From Campylobacterales bacterium (GTDB taxonomy: Bacteria; Campylobacterota; Campylobacteria; Campylobacterales; Arcobacteraceae): 10,602 bases of DNA. Under the pieces are notes generated by a model, which saw nothing but the letters and a program-made list of their open reading frames with translations, was not told where the DNA came from and ran no database searches. Positions 1 through 7,439 of this stretch are shown here, piece after piece (the first letter of the stretch is position 1; the number at the start of each line of letters is the position of its first letter). The position numbers and the translations under genes are program-made. The stretch lies in NCBI GenBank assembly GCA_019752775.1, contig JAIELU010000152.1, positions 1 through 10,602 of the forward strand. Reading direction: 5' to 3'.

Positions 1-333
1 AGAGCTAAATTCCCAAATCCGAAAGGTATCTTATTATCAGGAATGTTTGTAAAAGCAACCATTCAAGGTGCAATTGATACTAAAGCATTTTTACTACCAC
101 AACAAGCCGTTCTTAGAGATTCAAAAGCAAATCCTATAATCACTCTTGTAAAAGATGATAATACCACTATAAAACAGATGATTACGACACAAAGAGCTAT
201 TGGAAATAAGTGGCTTGTAACAAGTGGAATTAATAATAATGATAAAATAATCATAGAGGGTTTAAATAAAATCAATGAAAAAAGTCATGTAACTCCTATT
301 GATGTTAGTAGTAAATACCTTGAAAACAAATAA
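1..333 (+). CDS. RND efflux periplasmic adaptor (membrane fusion protein), C-terminal part
   Basis: The frame is open from base 1 and ends at TAA 331-333, giving the last 110 residues of a longer protein whose start lies outside the window. It opens with RAKFPNPKGILLSGMFVKA, the beta-barrel-domain signature of AcrA/MexA/CmeA adaptors. The PQQAVLRD and IGNKWLVTSGI segments that follow are typical of the barrel-to-membrane-proximal region. Such adaptors are usually lipid-anchored in the inner membrane and link the RND pump to the outer-membrane channel across the periplasm. The pump gene starts 24 bp downstream and the channel gene follows, so this is the first visible gene of the operon. The N-terminal anchor, lipoyl and hairpin domains cannot be assessed. 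Family assignment is firm; the exact orthologue (acrA, mexA or cmeA) is not. Confidence 0.93.
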   Translation, partial: RAKFPNPKGILLSGMFVKATIQGAIDTKAFLLPQQAVLRDSKANPIITLVKDDNTTIKQMITTQRAIGNKWLVTSGINNNDKIIIEGLNKINEKSHVTPIDVSSKYLENK

Positions 334-340
334 TAAAAGT

Positions 341-353
341 AGCCAAAAAGGCT
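341..353 (+). promoter_or_regulatory. Pump gene ribosome binding site inside a small inverted repeat
   Basis: AGCC-AAAAA-GGCT sits just before the pump start codon. The only plausible Shine-Dalgarno, AAAAAGG (345-351), occupies the loop and part of the right arm, 6 bp before ATG 358. Translation from the adaptor stop (333) might open it, but a 4-bp stem is weak, so the ribosome binding site is the safer reading. Confidence 0.4.
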
Positions 354-357
354 TAAT

Positions 358-3300
358 ATGTTAGCAAGATTTTTTGTTTTTAGACCTATTTTTGCATGGG
401 TTATCTCTTTGGTAATAATGATTGCTGGAATTGTAAGTCTATATGTACTTCCAATGGAACAATATCCAGATATTGCACCTCCCCAAATCAATATCTCTAC
501 CACTTACACAGGAGCATCTGCACAAACTGTTGAAAATAGTGTTACTCAAATTATTGAACAACAACTAACAGGGCTTGATGGAATGATTTATTTCTCATCA
601 AGTAGTAGCTCTTCAGGAAATTCAAGGATTAAAGTAACTTTTCAACAAGGAACTGATCCTGATATTGCACAAGTTCAAGTTCAAAATAAAGTTCAACAAA
701 TCCTTTCTCGTTTACCCGATGATGTACAAAAGCAAGGGTTAAGAGTTGTTAAATCACAATCAGATTTTTTATTATTAGCCTCATTATATGATGATACTGA
801 AAAGGCAGAAAAAGCTGATATTGCTGATTATTTAGTAAGTAATCTTCAAGATAGTATTTCAAGACTTGAAGGTGTTGGAGATGTTCAGGTTTTTGGTGGA
901 CAATATGCGATGCGTATTTGGCTTGATCCAATAAAATTAGAATCCTATAATCTAATGCCCGCTGATATAGAATCAGCAATAAGCGCACAAAATTCTCAAG
1001 CATCTGCCGGTAAACTTGGTGGTTTGCCAGTTATAAGCGATCAACAATTAGCAGTAACAGTTACAGCTAGATCAAAATTTAAAACCGTACCAGAATTTGA
1101 GAATATTCTTGTAAAACATAATAGTGATGGCTCTTTTGTTAAATTAAAAGATGTAGCAAGAGTTGAAATAGGAGCTCAAACATATAGTAATATCACTGCT
1201 TTAAGTGGTAAACCAGCTTCTGGTATTGCTGTTCAACTAGCTTCTGGTGCAAATGCTATAAGAACCGCTAATAGTATAAAAGCACTTTTAAGTAAATATG
1301 AATCAAATCTACCAGTTGGTTATAAAATAGATTATCCAAGAGATTCAACACTTTTTATTCAAGCTTCTATTAATGAAGTAGTTAAAACCCTTTTAGAAGC
1401 TATTTTATTAGTTGTTTTAGTAATGTATATTTTCTTAAAAAGCTGGAGAGCAACCTTGATACCTGCTATTGCTGTTCCTGTTGTATTATTGGGAACCTTT
1501 GCTATTTTAAATGTTCTTGGTTATTCTATTAATACTCTTACTATGTTTGGAATGGTTTTATCCATTGGTCTTTTGGTTGATGATGCTATTGTTGTTGTTG
1601 AAAATGTTGAACGAAATATGAGAGAAAAAAAACTTCCCGCAAAAGAAGCCACTATTGTTTCAATGCAAGAAATCACAAGTGCTTTAGTTGGAGTGGCTAC
1701 CGTACTTTCAGTGGTTTTTTTACCAATGGCATTTTTTAGTGGTTCAACGGGAGTTATTTATAGACAGTTTTCAGTTACAATTATCTCTTCTATGGTTTTA
1801 TCTGTAATTGTTGCTTTAACTTTAACACCTGCTTTATGTGCAACTATATTAAAACCCCATGATGAAAATGAAAAACAAAAAGGCTTCACGCACTGGTTTG
1901 GAAGAAAATTTGAATCTTTTACTTCAAGATATAAAAACGGTGTTACAAAAGTATTACAAACACCTATTCGTTGGATGATTACTTATGTTTCTATTATTGG
2001 ATTATTAGCTTTTGTATTTATAAAACTTCCAACAAGTTTTCTTCCAAAAGAAGATCAAGGTAGTTTAATGGTTCAATATACGCTCCCAGTTGGTGCAATC
2101 ACATCAAGAACTGTTGAAGTAGCAGAGATTATAAAAAATTATTTCCTAAAAGAAGAAGCAAATAATATAGATAGTATTTTTACTATTTCAGGTTACAGTA
2201 GTAACAGTAGTGGACAAAATATCGGAACTGCTTTTATTTCTTTAAAAAGTTGGGATTTAAGACCTAATCTAAGTAGCCGTTCTGATATTATTGGTCAAAG
2301 AGCTGCCCAAACATTTGCAGATCCAAAATCACCTTATTTTATTCGTGATGCAAAAGTTATTTCAATGAATCCACCTGTTGTTCAAGGTTTAGGTCAAACA
2401 GATGGATTTGAATTTCAACTTCAAGCAGATGCTATAACTTCAAGAACAACTCTTGCAGAGGTAAAAGAAAAGATATTATTAGAAGCTGGTCAAAATAGTA
2501 AAATTAATTCAATTCGAGCAGATGGCTCAGACGATACTCCTCAGTTAAAAATCGAATATGATACAGCAAAAGCTTTATCTTTAGGTCTTTCTATGAGTAA
2601 TATTGATTATACGCTTAGTGCTGCTTGGGCTGGTATTTATGTAAACGATTTTATTGATAGATCAAGAGTAAAAAGAGTTTATATTCAAGGTGATGCACCA
2701 TTTAGATCAAAACCTGAAGATTTATATACATGGAAAGTTAGAAATACAAATGGAACTATGACTTCTTTTTCAGAATTTGCAACTACAAAATGGGAATATG
2801 GCCCAGAAGAATTAAGCCGTTATAACGGTTTTGCTTCGTATCAAATCCAAGGTTCAGCAAACAGTGGAATTAGTTCGGGAACTGCTATGGATGAGATGGA
2901 TAAGATTGCTGATAAACTTTCAAATGGAACTATGCATTCATGGAGTGGACTTTCATATCAAGAGAGATTAGCAACTGGACAATCAGGATTACTTTATGCA
3001 GTTTCTATTCTAATCATCTTTTTATGCTTAGCTGCTTTATACGAAAGTTGGTCTGTACCATTTTCTATTTTAATGGTTGTACCATTAGGTATCGTAGGAG
3101 CCGTTTTAGCTGTTTATTTTAGAGGTTTAGATAATGATGTATATTTTCAAGTGGCACTTTTGACAACCATAGGATTGGCTGCTAAAAATGCTATTTTGAT
3201 TGTCGAATTTGTGGATACCTCATACAAAAATGGTAAACCACTTCTTGAAGCTGCTATTGAGGGAGCAACTTTAAGATTAAGACCTATTGTGATGACTTCT

Positions 3301-3489
3301 CTAGCATTTATTGCAGGAATTATGCCACTTGCTTTATCAACAGGAGCTGGAGCAAATAGTAGAATTTCTATAGGAACTGGAATTGTAGGTGGAACTTTAA
3401 CTGCAACTATTTTGGCTATTTTCTTTGTTCCATTATTTTTTGTTTTGATTAAAAAAGTTTTTTCGTCAAAAGGGGTGCAAAATGCTTAA
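358..3489 (+). CDS. AcrB/MexB-type RND multidrug efflux pump, inner-membrane subunit (HAE1 family)
   Basis: At 1043 aa this is the usual length for the hydrophobe/amphiphile efflux family. The trimeric pump exchanges protons for drugs, bile salts or dyes taken mainly from the periplasm. Residues 1-30 form TM1 (ARFFVFRPIFAWVISL). Porter segments at about 40-335 and 560-870 flank the first block of membrane helices (about 336-500), and the second block is at about 873-1035. The proton-relay residues are present: D408 and D409 in GLLVDDAIVVVENVER, K943 in GLAAKNAILIVEF, and R973 and T980 in RLRPIVMTSLAF, matching AcrB D407/D408/K940/R971/T978. Aromatics F137 and F179 lie where AcrB has drug-pocket F136 and F178. 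The pump therefore looks functional. The start is set by AAAAAGG 345-351. The gene overlaps the next by 8 bp, implying coupled translation. Substrates cannot be read from sequence. It seems closer to AcrB/MexB than to CmeB, so no symbol is given. Confidence 0.97.
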   Translation: MLARFFVFRPIFAWVISLVIMIAGIVSLYVLPMEQYPDIAPPQINISTTYTGASAQTVENSVTQIIEQQLTGLDGMIYFSSSSSSSGNSRIKVTFQQGTDPDIAQVQVQNKVQQILSRLPDDVQKQGLRVVKSQSDFLLLASLYDDTEKAEKADIADYLVSNLQDSISRLEGVGDVQVFGGQYAMRIWLDPIKLESYNLMPADIESAISAQNSQASAGKLGGLPVISDQQLAVTVTARSKFKTVPEFENILVKHNSDGSFVKLKDVARVEIGAQTYSNITALSGKPASGIAVQLASGANAIRTANSIKALLSKYESNLPVGYKIDYPRDSTLFIQASINEVVKTLLEAILLVVLVMYIFLKSWRATLIPAIAVPVVLLGTFAILNVLGYSINTLTMFGMVLSIGLLVDDAIVVVENVERNMREKKLPAKEATIVSMQEITSALVGVATVLSVVFLPMAFFSGSTGVIYRQFSVTIISSMVLSVIVALTLTPALCATILKPHDENEKQKGFTHWFGRKFESFTSRYKNGVTKVLQTPIRWMITYVSIIGLLAFVFIKLPTSFLPKEDQGSLMVQYTLPVGAITSRTVEVAEIIKNYFLKEEANNIDSIFTISGYSSNSSGQNIGTAFISLKSWDLRPNLSSRSDIIGQRAAQTFADPKSPYFIRDAKVISMNPPVVQGLGQTDGFEFQLQADAITSRTTLAEVKEKILLEAGQNSKINSIRADGSDDTPQLKIEYDTAKALSLGLSMSNIDYTLSAAWAGIYVNDFIDRSRVKRVYIQGDAPFRSKPEDLYTWKVRNTNGTMTSFSEFATTKWEYGPEELSRYNGFASYQIQGSANSGISSGTAMDEMDKIADKLSNGTMHSWSGLSYQERLATGQSGLLYAVSILIIFLCLAALYESWSVPFSILMVVPLGIVGAVLAVYFRGLDNDVYFQVALLTTIGLAAKNAILIVEFVDTSYKNGKPLLEAAIEGATLRLRPIVMTSLAFIAGIMPLALSTGAGANSRISIGTGIVGGTLTATILAIFFVPLFFVLIKKVFSSKGVQNA

Positions 3490-4906
3490 AACAAATATTT
3501 CAATAGGACTTGCATTAATCCTTTTTACTGGTTGTTTTTCTTTAGAACCAAAACTAGAACCTTTAGATTCTAAAGTTATTCCCCTTGAATGGAATAATCC
3601 AGTTGATACAAAAACCCAAGAAGATTTAACTCAAATAAAACCTTCTTGGGGAAATTTTATTCAAAATGATACTTTAAAAAAAGTTGTTGAAATAGCAATA
3701 AAAAACAATAAAGATTTAAAAATAGCACTTTTAAATATTCAGTCAGCAAGGGCAACATATCGAATTTCAAGAGCAGATAGTTTTCCAAATATTAATGCAA
3801 ATGCTGATGTAAGCCATGCAAGAAATATAAACTCTGCAAATGGAACTACAACTTCACATAATTATTCTGCAAATATTAGTGCTTCTTATGAAATAGATTT
3901 ATTTGGAAAAGTACAAAGTCTAAATGAAAGTGCTTTACAGAGTTATCTTTCAACACAATTTGCAGCAAATACAGTAAAAGTTAGTTTAATTGCAGAAACA
4001 ATTAATGCATGGCTTACAATAGCTACTCATAATGAACAATTAAGACTCTCAACTGAAACAGTAGAAAATCTAAAAAAGGCTTATGAACTCACACAAAAAC
4101 GATTTGCAGCAGGTGTAATTTCCCAAGCAGATGTACTAGATGCAAGTGCGGCACTAAAAGAAGCACAAATAAATATAATTTCATATAACACAATGATAAA
4201 ACAAGATAAAAATGCCTTAGAGTTACTTATTGCTCAACCTTTAAGTGAAGAACTTTTACCAAAAGAGTTTAAAGAATATGAAAATTGGCTGATTATTGTA
4301 AAAGCTGGAATTTCATCAAAAGTTTTATTAACACGACCTGATATAATGGAAGCTGAATATAATCTAAAAGCAAAAAATGCAAATATAGGAGCAGCAAGAG
4401 CTGCCTTTTTTCCTTCAATTTCTCTAACTGCAAATACAGGAATTGCAAGTAAATCACTCTCATCACTTTTTGATGGAGGTGCACAAAGTGTATGGTCATT
4501 TTCTCCAAATATAAATATTCCAATATTTAATGCAGGACAAAATAGCGCAAATCTAGATTATACCTATGCACAAAAAGATATAGCTCTAAATCAATATGAA
4601 AAAACTATTCAAACAGCATTCAAAGAAGTAAATGATGCACTAGCAACTAGAGCCACAATTAATGAACAAATAAACAAACAAAAAGAACTTGTAAATACCG
4701 TATCAAAAAGTTATAACCTCGCACTTGGAGCTTATAAAGTAGGAACTGGCTCGTATTTAAATGTTTTAATTTCGCAAAGAACTCTATATTCTGCTCAACA
4801 AAATTTAATTAGTAAATACCAAGAAGATTTAACAAATAGAGTAAGTTTGTATAGCACTATTGGAGGAAATGAGAAAGTTGAAGATATAAATAAAGAAAAA
4901 CAATGA
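3482..4906 (+). CDS. Outer-membrane efflux channel lipoprotein (OprM/NodT/CmeC family)
   Basis: This 474-aa protein is the exit duct of the tripartite pump. Residues 1-18 form a lipoprotein signal peptide ending in LFTGC, with the acylated Cys predicted at C18. Two repeats of the outer-membrane efflux protein fold follow, at about 60-255 and 280-465. The first includes YEIDLFGK (136-143), before the first barrel strands; the second includes RPDIMEAEYNLKAKNANIG and ARAAFFPSISLTANTG (305-320), hallmarks of OprM/CusC relatives. Long Ala/Gln/Asn-rich helices (about 145-245 and 355-460) would build the periplasmic tunnel. The start ATG lies inside the end of the pump gene, preceded by AGGGG (3471-3475) at 6-bp spacing. 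Gene order adaptor-pump-channel matches acrAB-oprM and cmeABC layouts. Family assignment is secure. Confidence 0.95.
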   Translation: MLKTNISIGLALILFTGCFSLEPKLEPLDSKVIPLEWNNPVDTKTQEDLTQIKPSWGNFIQNDTLKKVVEIAIKNNKDLKIALLNIQSARATYRISRADSFPNINANADVSHARNINSANGTTTSHNYSANISASYEIDLFGKVQSLNESALQSYLSTQFAANTVKVSLIAETINAWLTIATHNEQLRLSTETVENLKKAYELTQKRFAAGVISQADVLDASAALKEAQINIISYNTMIKQDKNALELLIAQPLSEELLPKEFKEYENWLIIVKAGISSKVLLTRPDIMEAEYNLKAKNANIGAARAAFFPSISLTANTGIASKSLSSLFDGGAQSVWSFSPNINIPIFNAGQNSANLDYTYAQKDIALNQYEKTIQTAFKEVNDALATRATINEQINKQKELVNTVSKSYNLALGAYKVGTGSYLNVLISQRTLYSAQQNLISKYQEDLTNRVSLYSTIGGNEKVEDINKEKQ

Positions 4907-5094
4907 ATATAGAATTTAGATTTTTACAAAAAGCTATTGTTGATAAAAACTATATTAGTTTTACTTACGAAGATAAAAGTTATAAAAATGTTAAACCTTT
5001 AAAATTGGATGATAAAAATAGAGTTCATTGTGATAAAGGTGTTTTTGAGTTTGGGAAGATTGGGAAATTGGTTGTTTTGAGGGAGAGGTTTTAA
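4903..5094 (+). CDS. Small WYL-like protein translationally coupled to the efflux channel gene
   Basis: This 63-aa protein starts at an ATG that shares ATGA with the stop of the channel gene. That overlap and the lack of a strong Shine-Dalgarno (only an A-rich AAAGAAAAA) point to translation by re-initiation. It has no signal peptide or membrane segment. Residues 5-14 look helical. The stretch ISFTYEDKSYKNVKPLKL (18-35), then a hairpin with VFEFGKIGKLVVL (47-59), resemble the core of a WYL domain, the Sm-like ligand-sensing fold found C-terminal in many HTH regulators. No HTH and no room for one is seen, so it is a free-standing WYL-like module or a remnant. Function is unknown. Its position suggests co-expression with the pump, perhaps as a sensor or modulator, but this is inference. 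Similarity was judged by eye from pattern only. Confidence 0.7.
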   Translation: MNIEFRFLQKAIVDKNYISFTYEDKSYKNVKPLKLDDKNRVHCDKGVFEFGKIGKLVVLRERF

Positions 5095-5100
5095 AGGTTT

Positions 5101-5129
5101 TTGACAAATTCAATATTATATTATACAAT
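5101..5129 (+). promoter_or_regulatory. Sigma-70 type promoter of the toxin-antitoxin operon
   Basis: A perfect -35 box TTGACA (5101-5106) is followed after 17 bp by TACAAT (5124-5129), one mismatch from the -10 consensus. Transcription would start near 5135-5137, about 24 nt before the antitoxin ATG. It begins only 6 bp after the stop of the WYL-like gene, so the module can be expressed independently of the efflux operon. Confidence 0.75.
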
Positions 5130-5160
5130 ACTCTTAAAAGTACTATTAAGGATACTATTA
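5130..5160 (+). promoter_or_regulatory. Candidate autoregulatory operator and RBS of the toxin-antitoxin operon
   Basis: ACTCTTAAAAGT (5130-5141) is a 12-bp palindrome with one mismatched pair, lying over the predicted transcription start. It is followed by two direct copies of TACTATTA (5141-5148 and 5153-5160) that flank the ribosome binding site AAGGA (5148-5152). Type II antitoxins of the Phd/YefM class normally bind short palindromes at this position to repress their own operon. The site is therefore well placed, but binding is inferred. Confidence 0.4.
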
Positions 5161-5414
5161 TGATAATAAATGCAAATGAAATAAAAACAAAAGGCGTTTC
5201 AATCTTTGCAAATCTTCTTGAAAAATTTGATGAATTAATCATTAATGTAAGAGGGAAAAACCAATATGTTGTAATTGATATTGAAAGATATAAAGAATTA
5301 AGAGCAAATGAACTTGATTTGGCATATTTGAAATCACTTCAAGATATAGAAAAAGGTAACTTCAAAGTACTAAGTGCAAAAGAACATATTGATGAGTTAA
5401 GAAATGAATTATAA
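5160..5414 (+). CDS. Phd/YefM-like antitoxin of a type II toxin-antitoxin module
   Basis: This 84-aa protein starts at the ATG 7 bp after AAGGA (5148-5152). Residues 1-50 follow the Phd/YefM pattern: an opening strand with NANEIKTKGVSIF, a helix LLEKFDELII, then RGKNQYVVIDIERYKEL, where a strand meets a helix. This half would dimerise and bind the operator. The acidic, charged C-terminus (about 51-84, LDLAYLKSLQDIEKGNFK onward) is the part that in this family wraps and neutralises the toxin. The toxin frame begins inside its last codons (11-bp overlap), giving the usual antitoxin-first order and coupled translation. Autorepression is expected from the family and from the palindrome at the promoter. 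Class assignment is good; the specific subfamily is uncertain. Confidence 0.85.
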   Translation: MIINANEIKTKGVSIFANLLEKFDELIINVRGKNQYVVIDIERYKELRANELDLAYLKSLQDIEKGNFKVLSAKEHIDELRNEL

Positions 5415-5679
5415 ATTAGTTATTACCGATGAATACAAAAAACGACTAAAAAAATTTCTAAAAAAACACCCTGATATGTTTGAAAGATATGCAAAATGCA
5501 TTTTTATACTAGAAAATGACCCCTTTCATCCAAGTCTTAGACTTCATAAGTTAAAGGGAAAATTAGCAGATTTTCACTCTATTTCTATAAATATGGAATA
5601 TAGAGTTATTATTGATTTTATAATTAGAGATAATGAAATTATTCCTATTGATATTGGTTCACATGATGATGTTTATTAA
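5404..5679 (+). CDS. RelE/YafQ-like toxin (probable ribosome-dependent mRNA interferase)
   Basis: This 91-aa protein has the compact RelE/ParE fold pattern: a strand (YKLVITDEY), two Lys-rich helices (KKRLKKFLKKH and the following MFERYAKCIFIL), then three strands. LHKLKGKLADFHSISIN (47-63), YRVIIDF (66-72) and the ending DIGSHDDVY (83-91) match the RelE/StbE-YafQ group, where His residues near positions 48, 58 and 87 and R67 lie in the catalytic region. All are present, so the toxin looks intact. It would cut mRNA on the ribosome when the antitoxin is degraded. Gyrase-targeting ParE is a less likely alternative given the terminal GSHD motif. The gene overlaps the antitoxin by 11 bp and converges on the flavoprotein gene with a 40-bp A/T-rich gap. 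I see no clear terminator there. Confidence 0.87.
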   Translation: MNYKLVITDEYKKRLKKFLKKHPDMFERYAKCIFILENDPFHPSLRLHKLKGKLADFHSISINMEYRVIIDFIIRDNEIIPIDIGSHDDVY

Positions 5680-5719
5680 GAGATTTTTTTGAATATATTT
5701 TAATTTCTATCAGAAAAAA

Positions 5720-6946
5720 CTATTTTATTAATGATTTCCCAACCAAATACCCACTCGCCCACGCAAATTGAAGATTAAAACCTCCCCTATTTCCTACTAT
5801 ATCTAGTACTTCTCCTGCAAAAAATAGCCCTTTGCACAACTTACTCTCATAAGTTTTATTATCTACCTCAGCGGTTCTTACTCCTCCGCCACTGGCTTCT
5901 GCATGTCCGAAACCTTGGGTGTCTATTATTTTTAGTTTCCATTGGTTTAGTTGGTAAGCTAAGGCTTTGATTTGTTTTGCGTTTACATCAGCTGCTTTTG
6001 TATCTATATTGATTTTGCAAATATCCAATAATACTGGTGCTATTTTATTTGATACCATTCCTGTTATTATATCTACGGCTTTTTGACTTGGGATAGTTTT
6101 GAAAAGTGTTTGGATTTGGTCACCTAGGTCATTTCTATTTATTTTTGGGAAGAAGTTTATTGCTATTTTTACATCTTGGTATTGGCTTAGATTTAAAACT
6201 GCTAGTTGTGATATATCTAATATTGCAAAACCTGAAACTCCATAACTTGTGAACAGCACATCTCCAAAAATCTCTTGCTCTAAATTTCCGTTTACATATA
6301 GGCTTACATTACACTCTTTTTTTACACCTTGAAGTTTTCCATTGTAAGTATTATCAGTTTTTAGTCCTACAAGGGAAGGGTATGTTGGATTGAAACTATG
6401 TCCAAATTTTGAAGCAAAGTCTAAACCACTTTCGTTTGCATTTAGTTGTGGAGCTGCACCTAAACCATTTGATACTACTACTTTATCATATGATTTATAT
6501 TCATTCTCTTGGGTTTTGATATTGAACTTATCTTCTACTTTTTCAATATCTGTTATCATTGATTCTAAATATATATTCACACCCAATTCTTTTAATGCTA
6601 ACTCCAAAAGATTAGTTACAGATTTTGCTTCATTTGATAATGGATATACTTTTCCACTTGGTTTTATATCTAGTAAAAGTCCTATACTTTTGCAGAATTT
6701 TTCAAAGGCTTTGAAATCAAACTCTTTTAGTGCAAAACTTGTAAAGTCTGGATTTTCTCCTAGATAGTTTTTTGAAGTTATTTGATTGTTTGAGATATTA
6801 CATCTTCCATTTCCACTTGCAAGTATCTTTTTACCTATACCTTTGTTTGCATCAAATAAATCCATTTGTAAATTTTTGTTTAATCTTTTGGCAGTAATGG
6901 CGGCAATTATTCCTGCTGCTCCTGCTCCTATTATTGCTATTTTCAA
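5720..6946 (-). CDS. BaiN/HI0933-family NAD(P)/FAD-dependent oxidoreductase
   Basis: At 408 aa this has the normal length for the HI0933 (BaiN, 'aminoacetone oxidase family') flavoproteins. The N-terminal dinucleotide-binding motif GAGAAG is at 7-12. The family signature KKILASGNGRCNISN follows at 39-53. The C-terminus (373-408), with FFAGEVLDIVGNRGGFN, closes the FAD site. A DTQGFGHAEASGGG segment about 55 residues before the end is also characteristic. BaiN itself acts on bile-acid intermediates in clostridia, but most relatives have no proven substrate and the one here cannot be named. The start is TTG at 6944-6946, supported by AAAGGA reading into it at 5-bp spacing; no in-frame ATG fits the Rossmann motif as well. 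It lies 9 bp after the cupin gene, whose stop overlaps this ribosome binding site, so the two are co-transcribed. Confidence 0.93.
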   Translation of the reverse strand: MKIAIIGAGAAGIIAAITAKRLNKNLQMDLFDANKGIGKKILASGNGRCNISNNQITSKNYLGENPDFTSFALKEFDFKAFEKFCKSIGLLLDIKPSGKVYPLSNEAKSVTNLLELALKELGVNIYLESMITDIEKVEDKFNIKTQENEYKSYDKVVVSNGLGAAPQLNANESGLDFASKFGHSFNPTYPSLVGLKTDNTYNGKLQGVKKECNVSLYVNGNLEQEIFGDVLFTSYGVSGFAILDISQLAVLNLSQYQDVKIAINFFPKINRNDLGDQIQTLFKTIPSQKAVDIITGMVSNKIAPVLLDICKINIDTKAADVNAKQIKALAYQLNQWKLKIIDTQGFGHAEASGGGVRTAEVDNKTYESKLCKGLFFAGEVLDIVGNRGGFNLQFAWASGYLVGKSLIK

Positions 6947-6955
6947 ATTTTTCCT

Positions 6956-7270
6956 TTAGTAAAACACTGCAAACCAAATAGTTGGTTCATTTAAACTTGT
7001 AAATTTTACTCTATGTTTTTGCATTACTTTAATATTTATACAATCACCTTTTTTTAGCTCTATTTCAAAATCTTCAAATTCAAGTATTGCAAAACCTTCT
7101 AAAAGTAAAATAAATTCACTTTTTTCTTGCTCATACCAAAAATTTTCTGGTGAAGTTTGACCATTTGAAACTATTTTTTCTATTTTTATTGTTTCATTTT
7201 TGAAAATTTCAAAAAAAAATTCTTCTGTTTTATCTACTATTATTTTCTCAAAAATGTTATATTTTTCCAT
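6956..7270 (-). CDS. Small cupin-domain protein, first gene of the minus-strand operon
   Basis: This is 104 aa from the ATG at 7268-7270. A TTG five codons upstream (7283-7285) is possible but has no ribosome binding site, so the ATG is preferred. Residues 36-70 (NGQTSPENFWYEQEKSEF, then ILLLEGFAILEFED) and 74-89 (KKGDCINIKVMQKHRV) follow the two cupin motifs of small single-domain beta-barrels. In motif 1 the usual metal-binding HxH is replaced by WYEQ, while H86 of motif 2 remains, so a classical metal site is doubtful; many members of this 'FWYxQ' subgroup share that. The product is probably cytoplasmic with an unknown ligand. The start of the flavoprotein gene is 9 bp after its end. No convincing promoter could be found in the divergent spacer upstream. 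Confidence 0.85.
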   Translation of the reverse strand: MEKYNIFEKIIVDKTEEFFFEIFKNETIKIEKIVSNGQTSPENFWYEQEKSEFILLLEGFAILEFEDFEIELKKGDCINIKVMQKHRVKFTSLNEPTIWFAVFY

Positions 7271-7348
7271 ATAGAAACTGCCCAAAATATTGATTTATTG
7301 GTATTTTAACTTAAATTTACTTAATCATCTGATATAATCTTGACAGAT

Positions 7349-7400
7349 TTAATTGAGTTATTAATCTACACCCTATTTAAAGGGTATTATATTAATTGTG
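7349..7400 (+). promoter_or_regulatory. Possible operator region upstream of metY: repeated TTAATTGWG and ACCCT/AGGGT dyad
   Basis: Two near-identical 9-mers, TTAATTGAG (7349-7357) and TTAATTGTG (7392-7400), lie 43 bp apart (start to start), about four helical turns. Each is followed by an A/T stretch (TTATTAAT, ATTAAAT). Between them ACCCT-ATTTAA-AGGGT (7370-7385) forms a 5-bp inverted repeat. The second 9-mer ends 10 bp before the -35 box of metY. The layout fits a regulator site, possibly for the Rrf2 protein encoded downstream. Chance is not excluded in such A/T-rich DNA. Confidence 0.3.
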
Positions 7401-7410
7401 ATTAAATTAC

Positions 7411-7439
7411 TTGACATTGATAAAAAAATGTTCTATAAT
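7411..7439 (+). promoter_or_regulatory. Consensus sigma-70 promoter of the metY-rrf2-cysK cluster
   Basis: TTGACA (7411-7416) and TATAAT (7434-7439) are both perfect matches separated by exactly 17 bp. Transcription should begin near 7445-7447, giving a leader of about 37 nt before metY, too short for a riboswitch. A promoter this strong on a biosynthetic operon suggests it is held down by a repressor. Confidence 0.85.

Noticed and set aside
5680..5719. Bidirectional terminator between the toxin and flavoprotein genes
   Set aside because: There are T-runs and A-runs (ATTTTTTT, AAAAAA) but no stable G/C-containing stem could be paired by eye.
6390..6767. 125-codon plus-strand frame opposite the flavoprotein gene
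   Set aside because: It lies wholly inside a well-supported gene on the other strand, has no ribosome binding site, and its translation looks like an antisense shadow.
7271..7285. TTG start five codons upstream for the cupin gene
   Set aside because: No ribosome binding site precedes it. The ATG at 7270 gives a normal family start.
7333..7368. A second promoter from TTGACA at 7340-7345 or TATAAT at 7333-7338
   Set aside because: The TTGACA has no good -10 at 15-18 bp, and the TATAAT has only CTTAAA at the -35 position. Neither approaches the promoter at 7411-7439.
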